Assembly (NCBI GenBank): GCA_040772065.1
Contig: JAXGYX010000001.1
Location: 62,001-126,000 of the forward strand
Origin: JAXGYX01 sp040772065
Lineage (GTDB): Bacteria > Bacillota > Clostridia > Saccharofermentanales > Fastidiosipilaceae
Direction: 5' to 3'
DNA: 64,000 bases
The notes beneath the pieces are model-generated. The model was given only the letters and a program-made list of their open reading frames with translations. It was not told the origin of the DNA and searched no databases. Positions 43,670-53,113 of the stretch are shown here, piece by piece. Each line of letters opens with the position of its first letter. Positions within the stretch are counted from its first letter, which is position 1. A program made the position numbers and the translations under genes.

Positions 43670-44446
43670 ATGACCAAGATGCCTGTGTTGTTTGTCGGCC
43701 ATGGATCGCCGCTGAACGCGATTGAGGATAACGATTATACTGAAACCTGGAGAGAGATCGCCGAACGGATCCCCAAGCCTAAAGTGATCTTGTCTGTTTC
43801 CGCCCATTGGTACACCAGGGGCACCCGGATCAACAACGCTGAAAAGCCCAAAATGGTCTATGACATGTATGGATTTCCCAAAAAATTGTATGAGGTCGAA
43901 TACAATGTCGCCGGATCGCCCGACACCGCGCAGCGATCCAAGGAGTTGATCTCGAGGGAGACGAGCTTCGATGTCACCTGGGGAACTGATCATGGGACGT
44001 GGTCGGTGCTGGTACACATGTATCCCGACCAAGATATACCGGTGTTTCAGATCAGCGTGGACGGCGAGGCGCCTCCTGAGACACACTACGAGATCGGCCG
44101 GCAGCTAAACAGTCTAAGGGATCAGGGCGTGTTGATCTTCGGATCAGGAAATGTCGTCCATAATTTGAGGATGGTCGACTGGGACAAAGGCAACGTGGGT
44201 TTTGATTGGGCATATGAATTTGATGAGTATGTTCATCAGAACATAATCGCAAAAAACCATGATCCGGTTTTGAGATTTCGTGAGCTGGGTGACACCGCAA
44301 GGCTGGCTGTCCCGACTCCGGATCATTTTTATCCTCTGCTGTATACGCTTGGGGCGTCGGATCAGCGGGATGTGGTCAGCGTCTACAATCAATCCGCTGA
44401 AATGGGTTCATTGACGATGACGTCCTATCTTTGGGAAGAAGAATAA
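43670..44446 (+). CDS. DODA-type extradiol aromatic-ring-opening dioxygenase
   Basis: 258 residues from ATG 43670, about ten bases after AAAGGA. The LigB/DODA fold is indicated by LFVGHGSPLNAIEDN, SVSAHWYTRGTRIN, GTDHGTWSVLVHMYP and GSGNVVHNL, which supply the histidine ligands for Fe2+ or Zn2+ (YgiD-like). Homologues cleave catechols such as DOPA. The natural substrate in an anaerobe is unclear. Confidence 0.9.
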   Translation: MTKMPVLFVGHGSPLNAIEDNDYTETWREIAERIPKPKVILSVSAHWYTRGTRINNAEKPKMVYDMYGFPKKLYEVEYNVAGSPDTAQRSKELISRETSFDVTWGTDHGTWSVLVHMYPDQDIPVFQISVDGEAPPETHYEIGRQLNSLRDQGVLIFGSGNVVHNLRMVDWDKGNVGFDWAYEFDEYVHQNIIAKNHDPVLRFRELGDTARLAVPTPDHFYPLLYTLGASDQRDVVSVYNQSAEMGSLTMTSYLWEEE

Positions 44447-44561
44447 CGCTCAATTTTTGTTGGGTCACGATACCGGTTTGAAGGTTTGTTTGTATATTTA
44501 AGCTCCGAAATGATTTAATATTTTCTATATGTATGAAAAACATGCCGAAGAAGGAGTGTCT

Positions 44562-44891
44562 ATGGCCACATTTGATGATTTTATGAAATTGGATATCCGA
44601 GTTGGTGAGATTACGAAAGTCGAGTCGTTTGCCAAAGCGAGAAAGCCGGCGTATAAGTTATGGGTCGATTTTGGTTCTGAAATCGGCGTCAAACAATCGA
44701 GCGCTCAGATCACAGAGTGCTACCAACCGGATGAGTTGGTGGGCCGGCAGGTCTTGGGTGTGGTGAATTTTCCATCCAGACAGATCGCGGATTTTATTTC
44801 AGAGGTGCTGGTCTTGGGCGTCTATTCAGCGGACGGTGTGGTCTTGATTCAACCCGACCGATCGGTCAAAAATGGCGATAAACTGGGCTGA
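44562..44891 (+). CDS. csaA: CsaA-like tRNA-binding-domain protein
   Basis: 109 residues from ATG 44562, preceded by AAGGAG. It is a single EMAP/tRNA-binding OB fold: FMKLDIRVGEITKVESF, KLWVDFG, SSAQITECY, VVNFPSRQIADFISEVLVLG, ending NGDKLG. CsaA proteins bind tRNA-like structures and were described as secretion-related chaperones in Bacillus. Length and motif order match the family. Confidence 0.92.
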   Translation: MATFDDFMKLDIRVGEITKVESFAKARKPAYKLWVDFGSEIGVKQSSAQITECYQPDELVGRQVLGVVNFPSRQIADFISEVLVLGVYSADGVVLIQPDRSVKNGDKLG

Positions 44892-45008
44892 TCCGCGCCT
44901 CGTCCGGGGTTTACCAAACTGATTGAAAGTGAACCGTCCAATCGCTCATTAGAGTGACGATCGGTTGTGATATTTAGATAGCATTTGTTCAGCAAAGGAG
45001 ACCAAGAA

Positions 45009-46073
45009 ATGAAACAGTTTGACGCCATGCCTAAGCCGACCCTCGCCGCTGTGCAGGCCGCCCCCGTTTTTTTCGATGTGGAAGCGGGCATACGTAAGGT
45101 GGAAACGGCGACCAAGGAAGCCAAAAGCAATGGCGCGGATCTGGTGGTGTTTTCGGAATCATTCATCCCCGGGTTTCCTACCTGGGTGCATCTGCTCGCT
45201 CCGATCGACCAGCATGAGCTGTTTATCAAGATGGTGCGCAGTTCGATCGAGGTACCAAGCGCGGAGTTTGCCCGATTGAGCGATATCGCCAAAGACAATC
45301 GGATCTTTCTGTCCGTCGGCATCACGGAGCGGGCACCCAAGCAAAGTCTGGGCGTGTTGTGGAACACGAATCTGATCTTTAACCGAGAGGGCGAGCTGAT
45401 TTCCCATCACCGAAAACTCATGCCAACCTGGTCGGAGAAACTGATGTGGTCGTTTGGAGACGGATCGTCGGTCAATGTCATTGACACCGAGATCGGTCGA
45501 ATTGGCACCTTGATTTGTGGTGAGAACACCAATCCGTTGGCCAAGTATTCACTGATCTCGCAAGGTGAGCAGATTCATATTTCAACCTACCCCGCCTGTT
45601 TTCCGACCACAAGGGACACCGCGGCCATGCAAGATTATTTCGACACTCTTTTGGTCCGCGCCTGTTCGATGGCCTATGAAGGAAAGGTATTCACCGTTGT
45701 GTCCTCCCAGGCTTTGGACGAACAAGGTTTTGAGGTGCTGTCAAACGGGGACGGTGAGCTTCGTTCCTATCTGGATCGCCTGACCTTTGGCGGCTCGATG
45801 ATCGTCGCGCCCTCGGGATTGATCATCAGCGACATTATCAAAGATAACAAGGAAGGCATCGCCTACGCTGAATGTGATCTGACAAAAATCATCCCGCTTA
45901 AAAATGTTCACGACGTCGCCGGCAGCTATCAACGGACGGATGTCTTTCAGTTCGCCATCGACAAGACGGCGCGCTGCCCGGTGGAAATCTTCAATGATGC
46001 CCCGGAGGGTTCCGGTGACAGCCAAGCGCCGGATACTCAAATGCGACCGGAAGATGGTGTGGACAGGGAATGA
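45009..46073 (+). CDS. Nitrilase (branch 1, aliphatic/aryl nitrilase-like)
   Basis: 354 residues from ATG 45009, after AAAGGAG. The catalytic triad is visible: Glu in VVFSESFIPGFPTW, Lys in SHHRKLMPTWSEK and Cys in LICGENTNPLAKY. The sequence around the cysteine (CGENTNPL) is the hallmark of true nitrilases and cyanide hydratases rather than amidases, so it probably hydrolyses a nitrile to acid and ammonia. It has a long acidic C-terminal tail (from about residue 335). Confidence 0.92.
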   Translation: MKQFDAMPKPTLAAVQAAPVFFDVEAGIRKVETATKEAKSNGADLVVFSESFIPGFPTWVHLLAPIDQHELFIKMVRSSIEVPSAEFARLSDIAKDNRIFLSVGITERAPKQSLGVLWNTNLIFNREGELISHHRKLMPTWSEKLMWSFGDGSSVNVIDTEIGRIGTLICGENTNPLAKYSLISQGEQIHISTYPACFPTTRDTAAMQDYFDTLLVRACSMAYEGKVFTVVSSQALDEQGFEVLSNGDGELRSYLDRLTFGGSMIVAPSGLIISDIIKDNKEGIAYAECDLTKIIPLKNVHDVAGSYQRTDVFQFAIDKTARCPVEIFNDAPEGSGDSQAPDTQMRPEDGVDRE

Positions 46074-46395
46074 ATGCCGGAAAATCCGGTTTTTTGGGAT
46101 TCACGGCCATCAGCGAATTTTGTTCTGGTCAAAAATAGCTGTTTTTTTGCTCATGTTTTACAAATTGCTTTATCTAGTAACTCTTAATATGAATATGTGT
46201 TATCCTATTTCTATTATGATAAAACTCCGTTGTGAATAAACGAAAGTCCAAGGACATAGTATTTTGTCGCCTTATGTGCGTTGGCTGTTGATGGAAATTT
46301 ACACACTTTCTGAAAGTTGAGCTGAGGTGGTGTAAATGGCGCTTAAGGCGTAGACAGCACACGAAAATACACAAACTAATTGGAGGGGGCAAAAG

Positions 46396-46586
46396 ATTAC
46401 ACAGGCAAACAAAACTGAGAAACGGCAGAGCTAACGTCGCAGATCCTAGCTAACACCAACTTCATACAGGCAGTGGACCGCATGAAGCGCAACGAAGTTG
46501 CAGCCGCCATCGGCAAGATGGATGTTGAAGAATCTCGATCACATTTTGTGCACGCCCCAGCAAAACTAGTGAAATTCAACTTATAA
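46396..46586 (+). pseudogene. Short decayed gene of unknown family
   Basis: A strong GGAGGGGG site (46382-46389) precedes ATT ACA CAG at 46396. The frame is closed after about 12 codons, but the neighbouring frame from 46419 continues with coding-like sequence (QILANTNFIQAVDRMKRNEV) to a stop at 46584. One missing A in GAGAAACGG (about 46420) and a changed start codon would explain it. No family is recognised. Confidence 0.35.
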
Positions 46587-46916
46587 ATTCAATCTTTGAT
46601 GACAGAAAGAGGCGATTTCATGATATCACTATCTAAAAGTTGACGAGAAGATCTCATATATACTAGAGTAATAGCTAATTTATGTGGAGAATTTTTGTGA
46701 GATACTCTTGTTCATATAACTCAGGTAAAATAGTTTTTATGCCTAAGGGTCATGCGGGGAGATAATTTAGAATATTTTCTATTGTTTTTGGTTAGCAAAA
46801 TATTATTAATATAAAAAGAAATCGAATATAGGGGCACGATTCTGCGAGTACATGGGATTTTTTTAATTGAGTAAGTAGCATTAAATAGGATGTTTTTATC
46901 CGGGGGGAGGAGCATC

Positions 46917-47090
46917 GTGATTTCAAGTGAAGAGATTTCAATAGCAAAGCTTAAAACAACCAACGAAGTGCAAACCTTATCCGTCGAGGAAATCCCCAAA
47001 AAGATTATAAAAAAGGGACTTCGGATTGAAATTAACCGATTAACGACACAGAGGTTGTTTAGCTTTAGGGACAGCACACGCTTCTGTTAA
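46917..47090 (+). CDS. Small open frame with strong ribosome site, unknown
   Basis: 57 codons from GTG 46917, preceded by GGGGGGAGGAG at about 46902-46912. The product is hydrophilic (SSEEISIAKLKTTNEVQTLSV near the start) and ends with several basic residues; no domain is recognised. The surroundings are degenerate, so it may be the first part of a truncated gene rather than a complete protein. Confidence 0.35.
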   Translation: MISSEEISIAKLKTTNEVQTLSVEEIPKKIIKKGLRIEINRLTTQRLFSFRDSTRFC

Positions 47091-47203
47091 ACTATGTCAA
47101 CAAAATCTCCCGCCTGATGCTGATAAACAGGCAACAGGCAGGCGGTTTGACTTATGATCAGTTAGATTACTACTGATGGATACACAAAGATTCTGGTACT
47201 CCC

Positions 47204-47488
47204 ATGGACTGGACTATGGTTGACCGTTGGGCGAAGCAGTATGAAGATGCAAAACGATATTACGAATCACACGGTGATTTGAATATTCCGACGAAGTATA
47301 TTAATGAGGATGGAATAAAACTTGGATCATGGGTACCGGAGCAGAGAAAGATATTTAAGCTAGGGATATTTAATGCGGATAGAATCAGACGGCTAAATGA
47401 GATTGGCATGGTTTGGGCAACATGTATTCACCAAAAAACTAACGAATATGACGAAATGAGTATCACCATGAAAAATAGCAGTATTTGA
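47204..47488 (+). pseudogene. Fragment with one helicase-associated (HA) domain
   Basis: 94 codons from ATG 47204 without a ribosome site. The central part (YESHGDLNIPTKYINEDG, LGSWVPEQR, RRLNEIGMVW) fits the helicase-associated domain that occurs in tandem in large SNF2-like or phage-derived proteins. Only one copy remains and both sides are unrelated, so it is most likely a remnant of a larger gene. Confidence 0.55.
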
Positions 47489-47534
47489 TATTTGACAAAT
47501 GTTTTGATTTACATTGAGAAAAGAGGGGGCAGCT

Positions 47535-48819
47535 TTGATTACCAGAACATTTGAACCATTTTCAAAAAAATATGGCTTTCCTCCCCCACAATGCATGGTG
47601 AGGAGCTTAAATATGTTACAGAGGCTTATGAAACCAACTGGATGTCCACAGTCGGCAAGAACATTGATGAGGTTGAGCGACTGACAGTCGAGAAAGTCGG
47701 TTGCAAATATGCTGTCGCTTTGTCTTGTGGGACTGCTGCGCTGCATCTTGCGGTCAGACTTGCGGGCGTTAAGCCAGGCGACCAAGTGTTCTGCTCAGAT
47801 CTGACCTTTAGCGCCACGGTCAATCCGGTTAAGTACGAAAAGGCTGAAGCGATCTTTATCGATACGGAATATGATACATGGAATATGTGTCCTGCGGCAC
47901 TTGAAAAAGCATTTCAACTATACCCCGACGTAAAAGTCGTTGTCATTGCACATCTGTATGGCGTTCCCGGGAAAATCGACGAGTTGAAAGCTTTTTGCGA
48001 CAGTCATGGTGCAATCATCATAGAGGACCCCGCTGAAAGTTTGGGTGCGGAATACAAGGGCAACATTACAGGCGGCAACTGGCAGCAAACCGGCATTTTC
48101 GGCACATATAACTGCATCAGCTTCAACGGCAATAAGATTATTACCGGTTCAGCAGGCGGTATGCTGCTCACGGACGATAGGGATGCCGCTAATAAAGCAC
48201 GCAAATGGAGCACACAAGCCCGTGAAGCCGCTCCGTGGTACCAGCATGACGAACTTGGCTACAACTACCGTATGAGCAACGTCATCGCCGGAGTTGTGCG
48301 CGGACAGTTTCCATATTTAGAAGAACATATAGCGCAGAAAAAAGCTATATATGAGCGGTATAAAGCCGGATTTGCCGGACTGCCGGTCATGATGAATCCG
48401 TTCGATGCGGATAAGAGCCGCCCGAACTACTGGCTCTCTTGTCTGCTTATCTCCCCCGAGGCTATGTGTAAACAGGTAAGAGACGACCACGAGGCTTACT
48501 TTTTATTCCGGAACATGGCAAGTCATGCCCAACTGAGATACTCGAAACTCTCGCAAAGTATAACGTCGAAGGACGGCCAATCTGGAAACCAATGCACTTA
48601 CAGCCCATATACCGTGCAAGCAGATTTGTTACCCGCGAAGGAAACGGACGTGCTGCAACCAACGCCTACATTAAAGGCGGACAGATGGGCACCGGCGGTA
48701 AACTGCTCGATGTTGGAGCAGATATATTTACCCGAGGCTTGTGTCTTCCAAGCGATAATAAAATGACAATAAATGAACAAGATGCGATCATCGAAATTGT
48801 GAGAGCATGTTTTGAATAA
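47535..48819 (+). pseudogene. DegT/DnrJ/EryC1 aminotransferase with two single-base deletions
   Basis: TTG 47535 after GAGGGGG starts ITRTFEPFSKK; one added A in the A7 run (47564-47570) would join it to IWLSSPTMHGEELKYV. The PLP region is intact: SCGTAALHLAVRLAG, DLTFSATVNPV, IIEDPAESLGAEY, and the Schiff-base Lys in SFNGNKIITGSAGGM. A second missing T in the T5 run (48500-48504) shifts the end; the true C-terminus (PEHGKSCPTEIL ... RPIWKPMHLQPIY) is in the -1 frame to 48819. Repaired, it would be a full-length sugar aminotransferase making an amino-sugar for the polysaccharide. A relative sits at 62620-63791. Confidence 0.85.
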
Positions 48820-48843
48820 GGTTTACAAGTCGAAAGATGAAGG

Positions 48844-49611
48844 ATGGAAACAGTTGACATGAGCCAACAAAAGGTAAGGATGGATAACGATCCAGTGGGC
48901 GTTGGTCGAAGACTTTATATTATATTTTTTAAGAGATTCTTTGATATTGTCCTTTCAATATTAGCACTTATTGTTCTCTCGCCTGTTCTTTTGGCTGTAG
49001 CTTTTTTGGTCCGAATTAAGCTTGGTTCGCCTATAGTTTTTAAGCAGATCAGACCAGGGAAGAAAGATAAGAACGGGAAAGAAAAGCTCTTCATACTTTA
49101 TAAATTTCGTTCAATGACCAATGGAAAAGATAAAAATGGAAAACTATTGCCTGATGATGTTAGGTTAACGATGTTCGGGCGTAGACTGCGTGACACGAGT
49201 TTGGACGAACTTCCCGAGCTCTGGAATATTCTCAAGGGTGATATGTCGATTATAGGCCCTAGGCCACTACTGGTTAGAGACATGGTGTTTATGACAGACG
49301 ATCAGAGACGGCGTCATAATATAAAACCGGGACTCAGCGGTTGGGCGCAGGTCAACGGCCGGAATTTTATCGAATGGGAAGATAAACTGAACTATGATCT
49401 GGAATACTTAAACCGAGCAGGATTGTGTTTTGACATCAGAATTGTATTCATCACAGTCAAAAAAGTCTTAAAGACAGAAAGTATTACATACGAGGGCATG
49501 GCGACTGCTGAAGACTTCGGCGATTATTTGCTAAGAACCGGAAAGGTCACAAAGAATAAATATAATGCTTTGTCAATAGAAGCAAAGGAAATGGTGGTGA
49601 AGAAAAAATGA
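48844..49611 (+). CDS. Initiating sugar-phosphate transferase (PglC/WbaP-like)
   Basis: 255 residues from ATG 48844, or 241 from 48859. One membrane segment (KRFFDIVLSILALIVLSPVLLA type) and the bacterial sugar transferase core: FKQIRPGKKDKNGKEKLF, LYKFRSM, TSLDELPELWNILKGDMS, IGPRPLLVRD, KPGLSGWAQVNGRN. It moves a sugar-1-phosphate (often an amino sugar) to undecaprenyl phosphate and so starts the repeat unit on the inner membrane face. It ends in an overlap with the next glycosyltransferase. Confidence 0.95.
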   Translation: METVDMSQQKVRMDNDPVGVGRRLYIIFFKRFFDIVLSILALIVLSPVLLAVAFLVRIKLGSPIVFKQIRPGKKDKNGKEKLFILYKFRSMTNGKDKNGKLLPDDVRLTMFGRRLRDTSLDELPELWNILKGDMSIIGPRPLLVRDMVFMTDDQRRRHNIKPGLSGWAQVNGRNFIEWEDKLNYDLEYLNRAGLCFDIRIVFITVKKVLKTESITYEGMATAEDFGDYLLRTGKVTKNKYNALSIEAKEMVVKKK

Positions 49612-50612
49612 CAAATAAAGAAATTACGACTTTACCATTTGTCTCCACGCTCTTGGTCACATATAACGAATCTGAGTATATTGAATATGCTCTCGAATCC
49701 CTTCTTACTCAAGACTATCCTAAATCATTATATGAAATAATCATCATTGACGGTAACTCGACAGACAACACCATTTCGTTAGCAAAACATCTTATCCAAA
49801 AATGTATCAACTCTGGAGAATTGGTTCCGCAAGTATCCTTTTTAAAAAATCCTAAAAAAATATTAGCAGCCGGATGGAACATCGGTATACAGGCGGCTAA
49901 AGGTGAGTATGTAACTAGAATTGATGCTCATGCCACAGCGCCCAACACTTTTATCCGGATAGCGGTCGAAACGATGATGAGAGTTGATGCGGTCTGTGTC
50001 GGCGGTAGATTAAACACAAAAGCAATTAGCGAGACAGGAATGATAATCAAAGACATTTTATCGTCATCGTTTGGCGTTGGTAATTCATTGTTTCGCACTT
50101 CCAACGAAGCTGGTTATGCGGACACAGCTGTTTATGGTTTATATGATATAAGTATCTTTGATAAAGTTGGCTACTTCGACGAAAGCCTTGTTAGAAACCA
50201 AGATATAGAGCTTCACTCTAGAATTAAACGAGCGGGTGGCAAGTTTTATTTCGAACCTAAAATTGAGTTTATATATTACTCACGAGATTCGGTCAAGGGA
50301 ATGATGAAGCAAGCCTTTGGGAACGGCCTCTGGAATATAGTAATACTTAAAAGAAACAACGCAAAGCTATCGCTGAGACACTTGATACCGTTTCTCTTTC
50401 TATTGTTCTGGATCGTTTCAACCGTTGCCGGTATGTTTTGGACCCCGGTTTGGTATCTTGAATGCGCAGTGCTAATCTTATACTTGGGATTGGCTATTGT
50501 AGCGTCTTTGAAGAAGACCAAATCGATAACTCGAGTCATCAAGATGTTAGGTTTGTTCTTTTTGCTTCATGTATCATATGGTTTCGGTTCATTCGTTGGG
50601 ATATTTAAATAA
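49608..50612 (+). CDS. Glycosyltransferase family 2, ExoA-like
   Basis: 334 residues. GT-A features: STLLVTYNESEYIEYALESLL, IIIIDGNSTDNT, then YVTRIDAHATAP (a DxH-type metal motif) and NQDIELHSRIKRAGGKF. Two or three C-terminal membrane helices (LIPFLFLLFWIVSTVAGMFW onward) anchor it. This matches ExoA/succinoglycan-type transferases adding a sugar to the lipid carrier. It overlaps the previous gene by four bases. Confidence 0.92.
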   Translation: MTNKEITTLPFVSTLLVTYNESEYIEYALESLLTQDYPKSLYEIIIIDGNSTDNTISLAKHLIQKCINSGELVPQVSFLKNPKKILAAGWNIGIQAAKGEYVTRIDAHATAPNTFIRIAVETMMRVDAVCVGGRLNTKAISETGMIIKDILSSSFGVGNSLFRTSNEAGYADTAVYGLYDISIFDKVGYFDESLVRNQDIELHSRIKRAGGKFYFEPKIEFIYYSRDSVKGMMKQAFGNGLWNIVILKRNNAKLSLRHLIPFLFLLFWIVSTVAGMFWTPVWYLECAVLILYLGLAIVASLKKTKSITRVIKMLGLFFLLHVSYGFGSFVGIFK

Positions 50613-50639
50613 ACAGATTATTAACAAGAGGAATGGTAA

Positions 50640-51956
50640 ATGTATGGAAAACCTGTACAGGCAACTGAAGGAAAAAAGGAAACTCTGGCTATCATAGGTC
50701 TTGGTTATGTAGGAATGCCAATTGCCGCGGCTTTTGCAAAAAAAGTTAATGTTATCGGGTACGATTTGAATGAGGCGAAAATTCAGCTCTATAGAGACGG
50801 AGTAGACCCGACGAAAGAGGTTGGAGATGAGGTAATTAGATCTACAACTGTTGAATTCACCGCTGATGAGACGGCGCTTCGCCGCGCCAAGTTCCACATC
50901 GTCGCAGTACCGACGCCTGTGCGCGATGACCACACGCCTGACCTCTCACCGATTAAAAGTGCAAGCCGCATACTTGGCAGAAATTTGGTGAAAGGATCAA
51001 TCATAGTTTTTGAGTCCACGGTTTATCCGGGTGTTACAGAAGATGTTTGTGTGGCGATTCTGGAAAAAGAATCTGGGCTGAAATGTGGAGTTGACTTCAA
51101 GATAGGTTATTCACCTGAAAGAATAAACCCCGGCGATAAAGTTAATCGTCTGGAAACTATAATAAAGATCGTCTCCGGTTGCGATGCCGAAACCCTCGAC
51201 ACAGTGGCAAAGGTGTATGAACTAGTTGTTGAGGCTGGCGTTCACCGTGCGCCGTGCATTAAGGTAGCTGAAGCTGCAAAAGTCATTGAGAACAGCCAGC
51301 GTGACATTAATATAGCTTTTATGAATGAGCTGTCAATCATCTTCAACAAGATGGGCATTGACACGAAATCCGTCCTCGAAGCGGCGGGTACCAAGTGGAA
51401 CTTTCTCAAGTTTTACCCCGGACTCGTCGGTGGGCATTGCATCGGCGTAGACCCATACTATCTTACCTATAAAGCTGAAATGATGGGCTATCATTGCCAA
51501 GTCATTCTGTCTGGTCGTCGTATAAACGATGGCATGGGCAAGTACATAGCTGAAAATGTGGTTAAAAATTTGATAAAGGCTGAGAAGTCTGTGAAGAACG
51601 CCAAGGTCGCCATTCTTGGCTTCACATTCAAGGAAAACTGCCCGGACACGAGAAATTCTAAAGTGTTTGACACTGTAAAAGAGCTACGTGAATATGGCAT
51701 TGAGCCGCTCATCACCGACCCTATAGCGGACGCAACTGAGGCAATGCAGCTGTACGACATAGAGTTTTGTGATATCGATGATGTTAAGCTCTGTGATGCG
51801 GTTATTCTAGCTGTGGCCCACACGAAGTTTAACAACTTTACGATGAAACAGATAAACGCAATGTTTGGTAACGGTCGGAAGGTTTTAGTAGATGTGAAAG
51901 GTCTCTTGGACAGAGAAAAATATGAAGCCGCTGATTACATTTACTGGAGGCTGTAA
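50640..51956 (+). CDS. UDP-N-acetylhexosamine 6-dehydrogenase (TviB/WbpA-like)
   Basis: 438 residues. Rossmann LAIIGLGYVGMPIAAAFA, VFESTVYPGVTEDVC, PERINPGDKVNRL, the catalytic Cys in GLVGGHCIGVDPYYL and the C-terminal NAD half (VAILGFTFKENCPDTRNSKV). This subgroup oxidises UDP-GlcNAc or UDP-GalNAc to the uronic acid. With the next gene (a 4-epimerase) it should supply UDP-GalNAcA or a related sugar to the polysaccharide. Confidence 0.93.
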   Translation: MYGKPVQATEGKKETLAIIGLGYVGMPIAAAFAKKVNVIGYDLNEAKIQLYRDGVDPTKEVGDEVIRSTTVEFTADETALRRAKFHIVAVPTPVRDDHTPDLSPIKSASRILGRNLVKGSIIVFESTVYPGVTEDVCVAILEKESGLKCGVDFKIGYSPERINPGDKVNRLETIIKIVSGCDAETLDTVAKVYELVVEAGVHRAPCIKVAEAAKVIENSQRDINIAFMNELSIIFNKMGIDTKSVLEAAGTKWNFLKFYPGLVGGHCIGVDPYYLTYKAEMMGYHCQVILSGRRINDGMGKYIAENVVKNLIKAEKSVKNAKVAILGFTFKENCPDTRNSKVFDTVKELREYGIEPLITDPIADATEAMQLYDIEFCDIDDVKLCDAVILAVAHTKFNNFTMKQINAMFGNGRKVLVDVKGLLDREKYEAADYIYWRL

Positions 51957-51960
51957 GAAA

Positions 51961-52935
51961 ATGGGATACAAGACTCTTATGTTTCCAAAAGACACTCAAT
52001 TTCTGGTCACGGGAGGTGCCGGATTTATTGGCTCAAATCTCTGTGAGGCAATACTCAACTTAGGTTACCGTGTTCGTTGTCTTGACAATCTTTCCACAGG
52101 TAAGCAAGCAAATGTTGACCTTTTTATCGGACGAGATGGATATCAATTCGTGAAAGGCGATATAAAAGATTTTAATATTTGTTTGGACGTTACCAAGGAT
52201 GTGGATTATGTATTGCACGAAGCCGCATGGGGATCTGTTCCGCGTTCTATTGAGATGCCGATCTTTTATAATGCCAATAACATAAGTGGTACTTTAAACA
52301 TGATGGAAGCTGCTCGACAGAACAGTGTGAAAAAATTTGTGTACGCATCCAGTTCATCCGTTTATGGCGACGAGCCGAAGCTTCCAAAAACAGAAGGACG
52401 AGAGGGCAACCTATTAAGCCCGTATGCTTTGACGAAAAAGGCTTGCGAAGAATGGGGCAAGCAGTATACCATGCATTATGGTCTGGAGACGGTCGGCTTG
52501 CGTTATTTTAATGTATTTGGACGTAGGCAAGACCCGAATGGAACATATGCTGCTGTTATACCCAAGTTTATAAAGCAACTAATAAATGACGAACAACCAA
52601 CGATTAACGGTGACGGAAGACAGAGCCGTGATTTTACTTATATAGAAAATGTTATTGAGGCTAACCTGAAAGCGTGTTTCGCTCCGCACGAAGCCGTAGG
52701 GCAAACGTTCAACATTGCTTACGGCGGACGTGAATACTTGATTGATATATACCATTCACTCACAAAGGCACTCGGAAAAGATATTAGGCCAAACTTCGGC
52801 CCGGATAGAAAAGGCGATATCAAGCATTCAAATGCCGATATATCCAAGGCGAAAAGTCTTCTCGGTTATGAGCCGGATTATGATTTCGCAAGGGGACTCG
52901 ATGAAGCGATTGGATGGTATAAAGAGAATTTATAA
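51961..52935 (+). CDS. UDP-sugar 4-epimerase (TviC/WbpP-like)
   Basis: 324 residues from ATG 51961, after TGGAGG; the open frame upstream overlaps the dehydrogenase gene. An extended SDR: VTGGAGFIGSNLCEAIL, YASSSSVYGDE, and the catalytic pair in SPYALTKKACE; RYFNVFGRRQDPNGTYAAVIP is typical of WbpP/TviC. It interconverts the C4 configuration of the UDP-N-acetylhexosamine or its uronic acid. It is coupled to the preceding dehydrogenase (four bases apart). Confidence 0.92.
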   Translation: MGYKTLMFPKDTQFLVTGGAGFIGSNLCEAILNLGYRVRCLDNLSTGKQANVDLFIGRDGYQFVKGDIKDFNICLDVTKDVDYVLHEAAWGSVPRSIEMPIFYNANNISGTLNMMEAARQNSVKKFVYASSSSVYGDEPKLPKTEGREGNLLSPYALTKKACEEWGKQYTMHYGLETVGLRYFNVFGRRQDPNGTYAAVIPKFIKQLINDEQPTINGDGRQSRDFTYIENVIEANLKACFAPHEAVGQTFNIAYGGREYLIDIYHSLTKALGKDIRPNFGPDRKGDIKHSNADISKAKSLLGYEPDYDFARGLDEAIGWYKENL

Positions 52936-53113
52936 TAATTGATTTTACTCCATTAAATAAAACGACGCTATTCACCTCTGCGGGAGTAAAGAATGAGAAC
53001 AATGAAAATACGCTTATTGTTTGGGAAAATGATTCGATAGCTTGAACTCGTTCCTTATTAAATGAAAGTGATATTTAATTTGTTTCTAGAACCTGTAAGA
53101 AAGGGCTTTCACT

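Larger units (their letters stand above)
46074..47203. other. Degenerate region left of the polysaccharide locus
   Basis: About 1.1 kb of low-GC DNA with short decaying reading frames: a frameshifted fragment at 46396-46586, a small open frame at 46917-47090 with a strong ribosome site, and a closed fragment at about 47091-47176 (VNKISRLMLINRQQ then a stop). This looks like a place where genes have been lost or inserted next to the polysaccharide locus. Confidence 0.5.
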
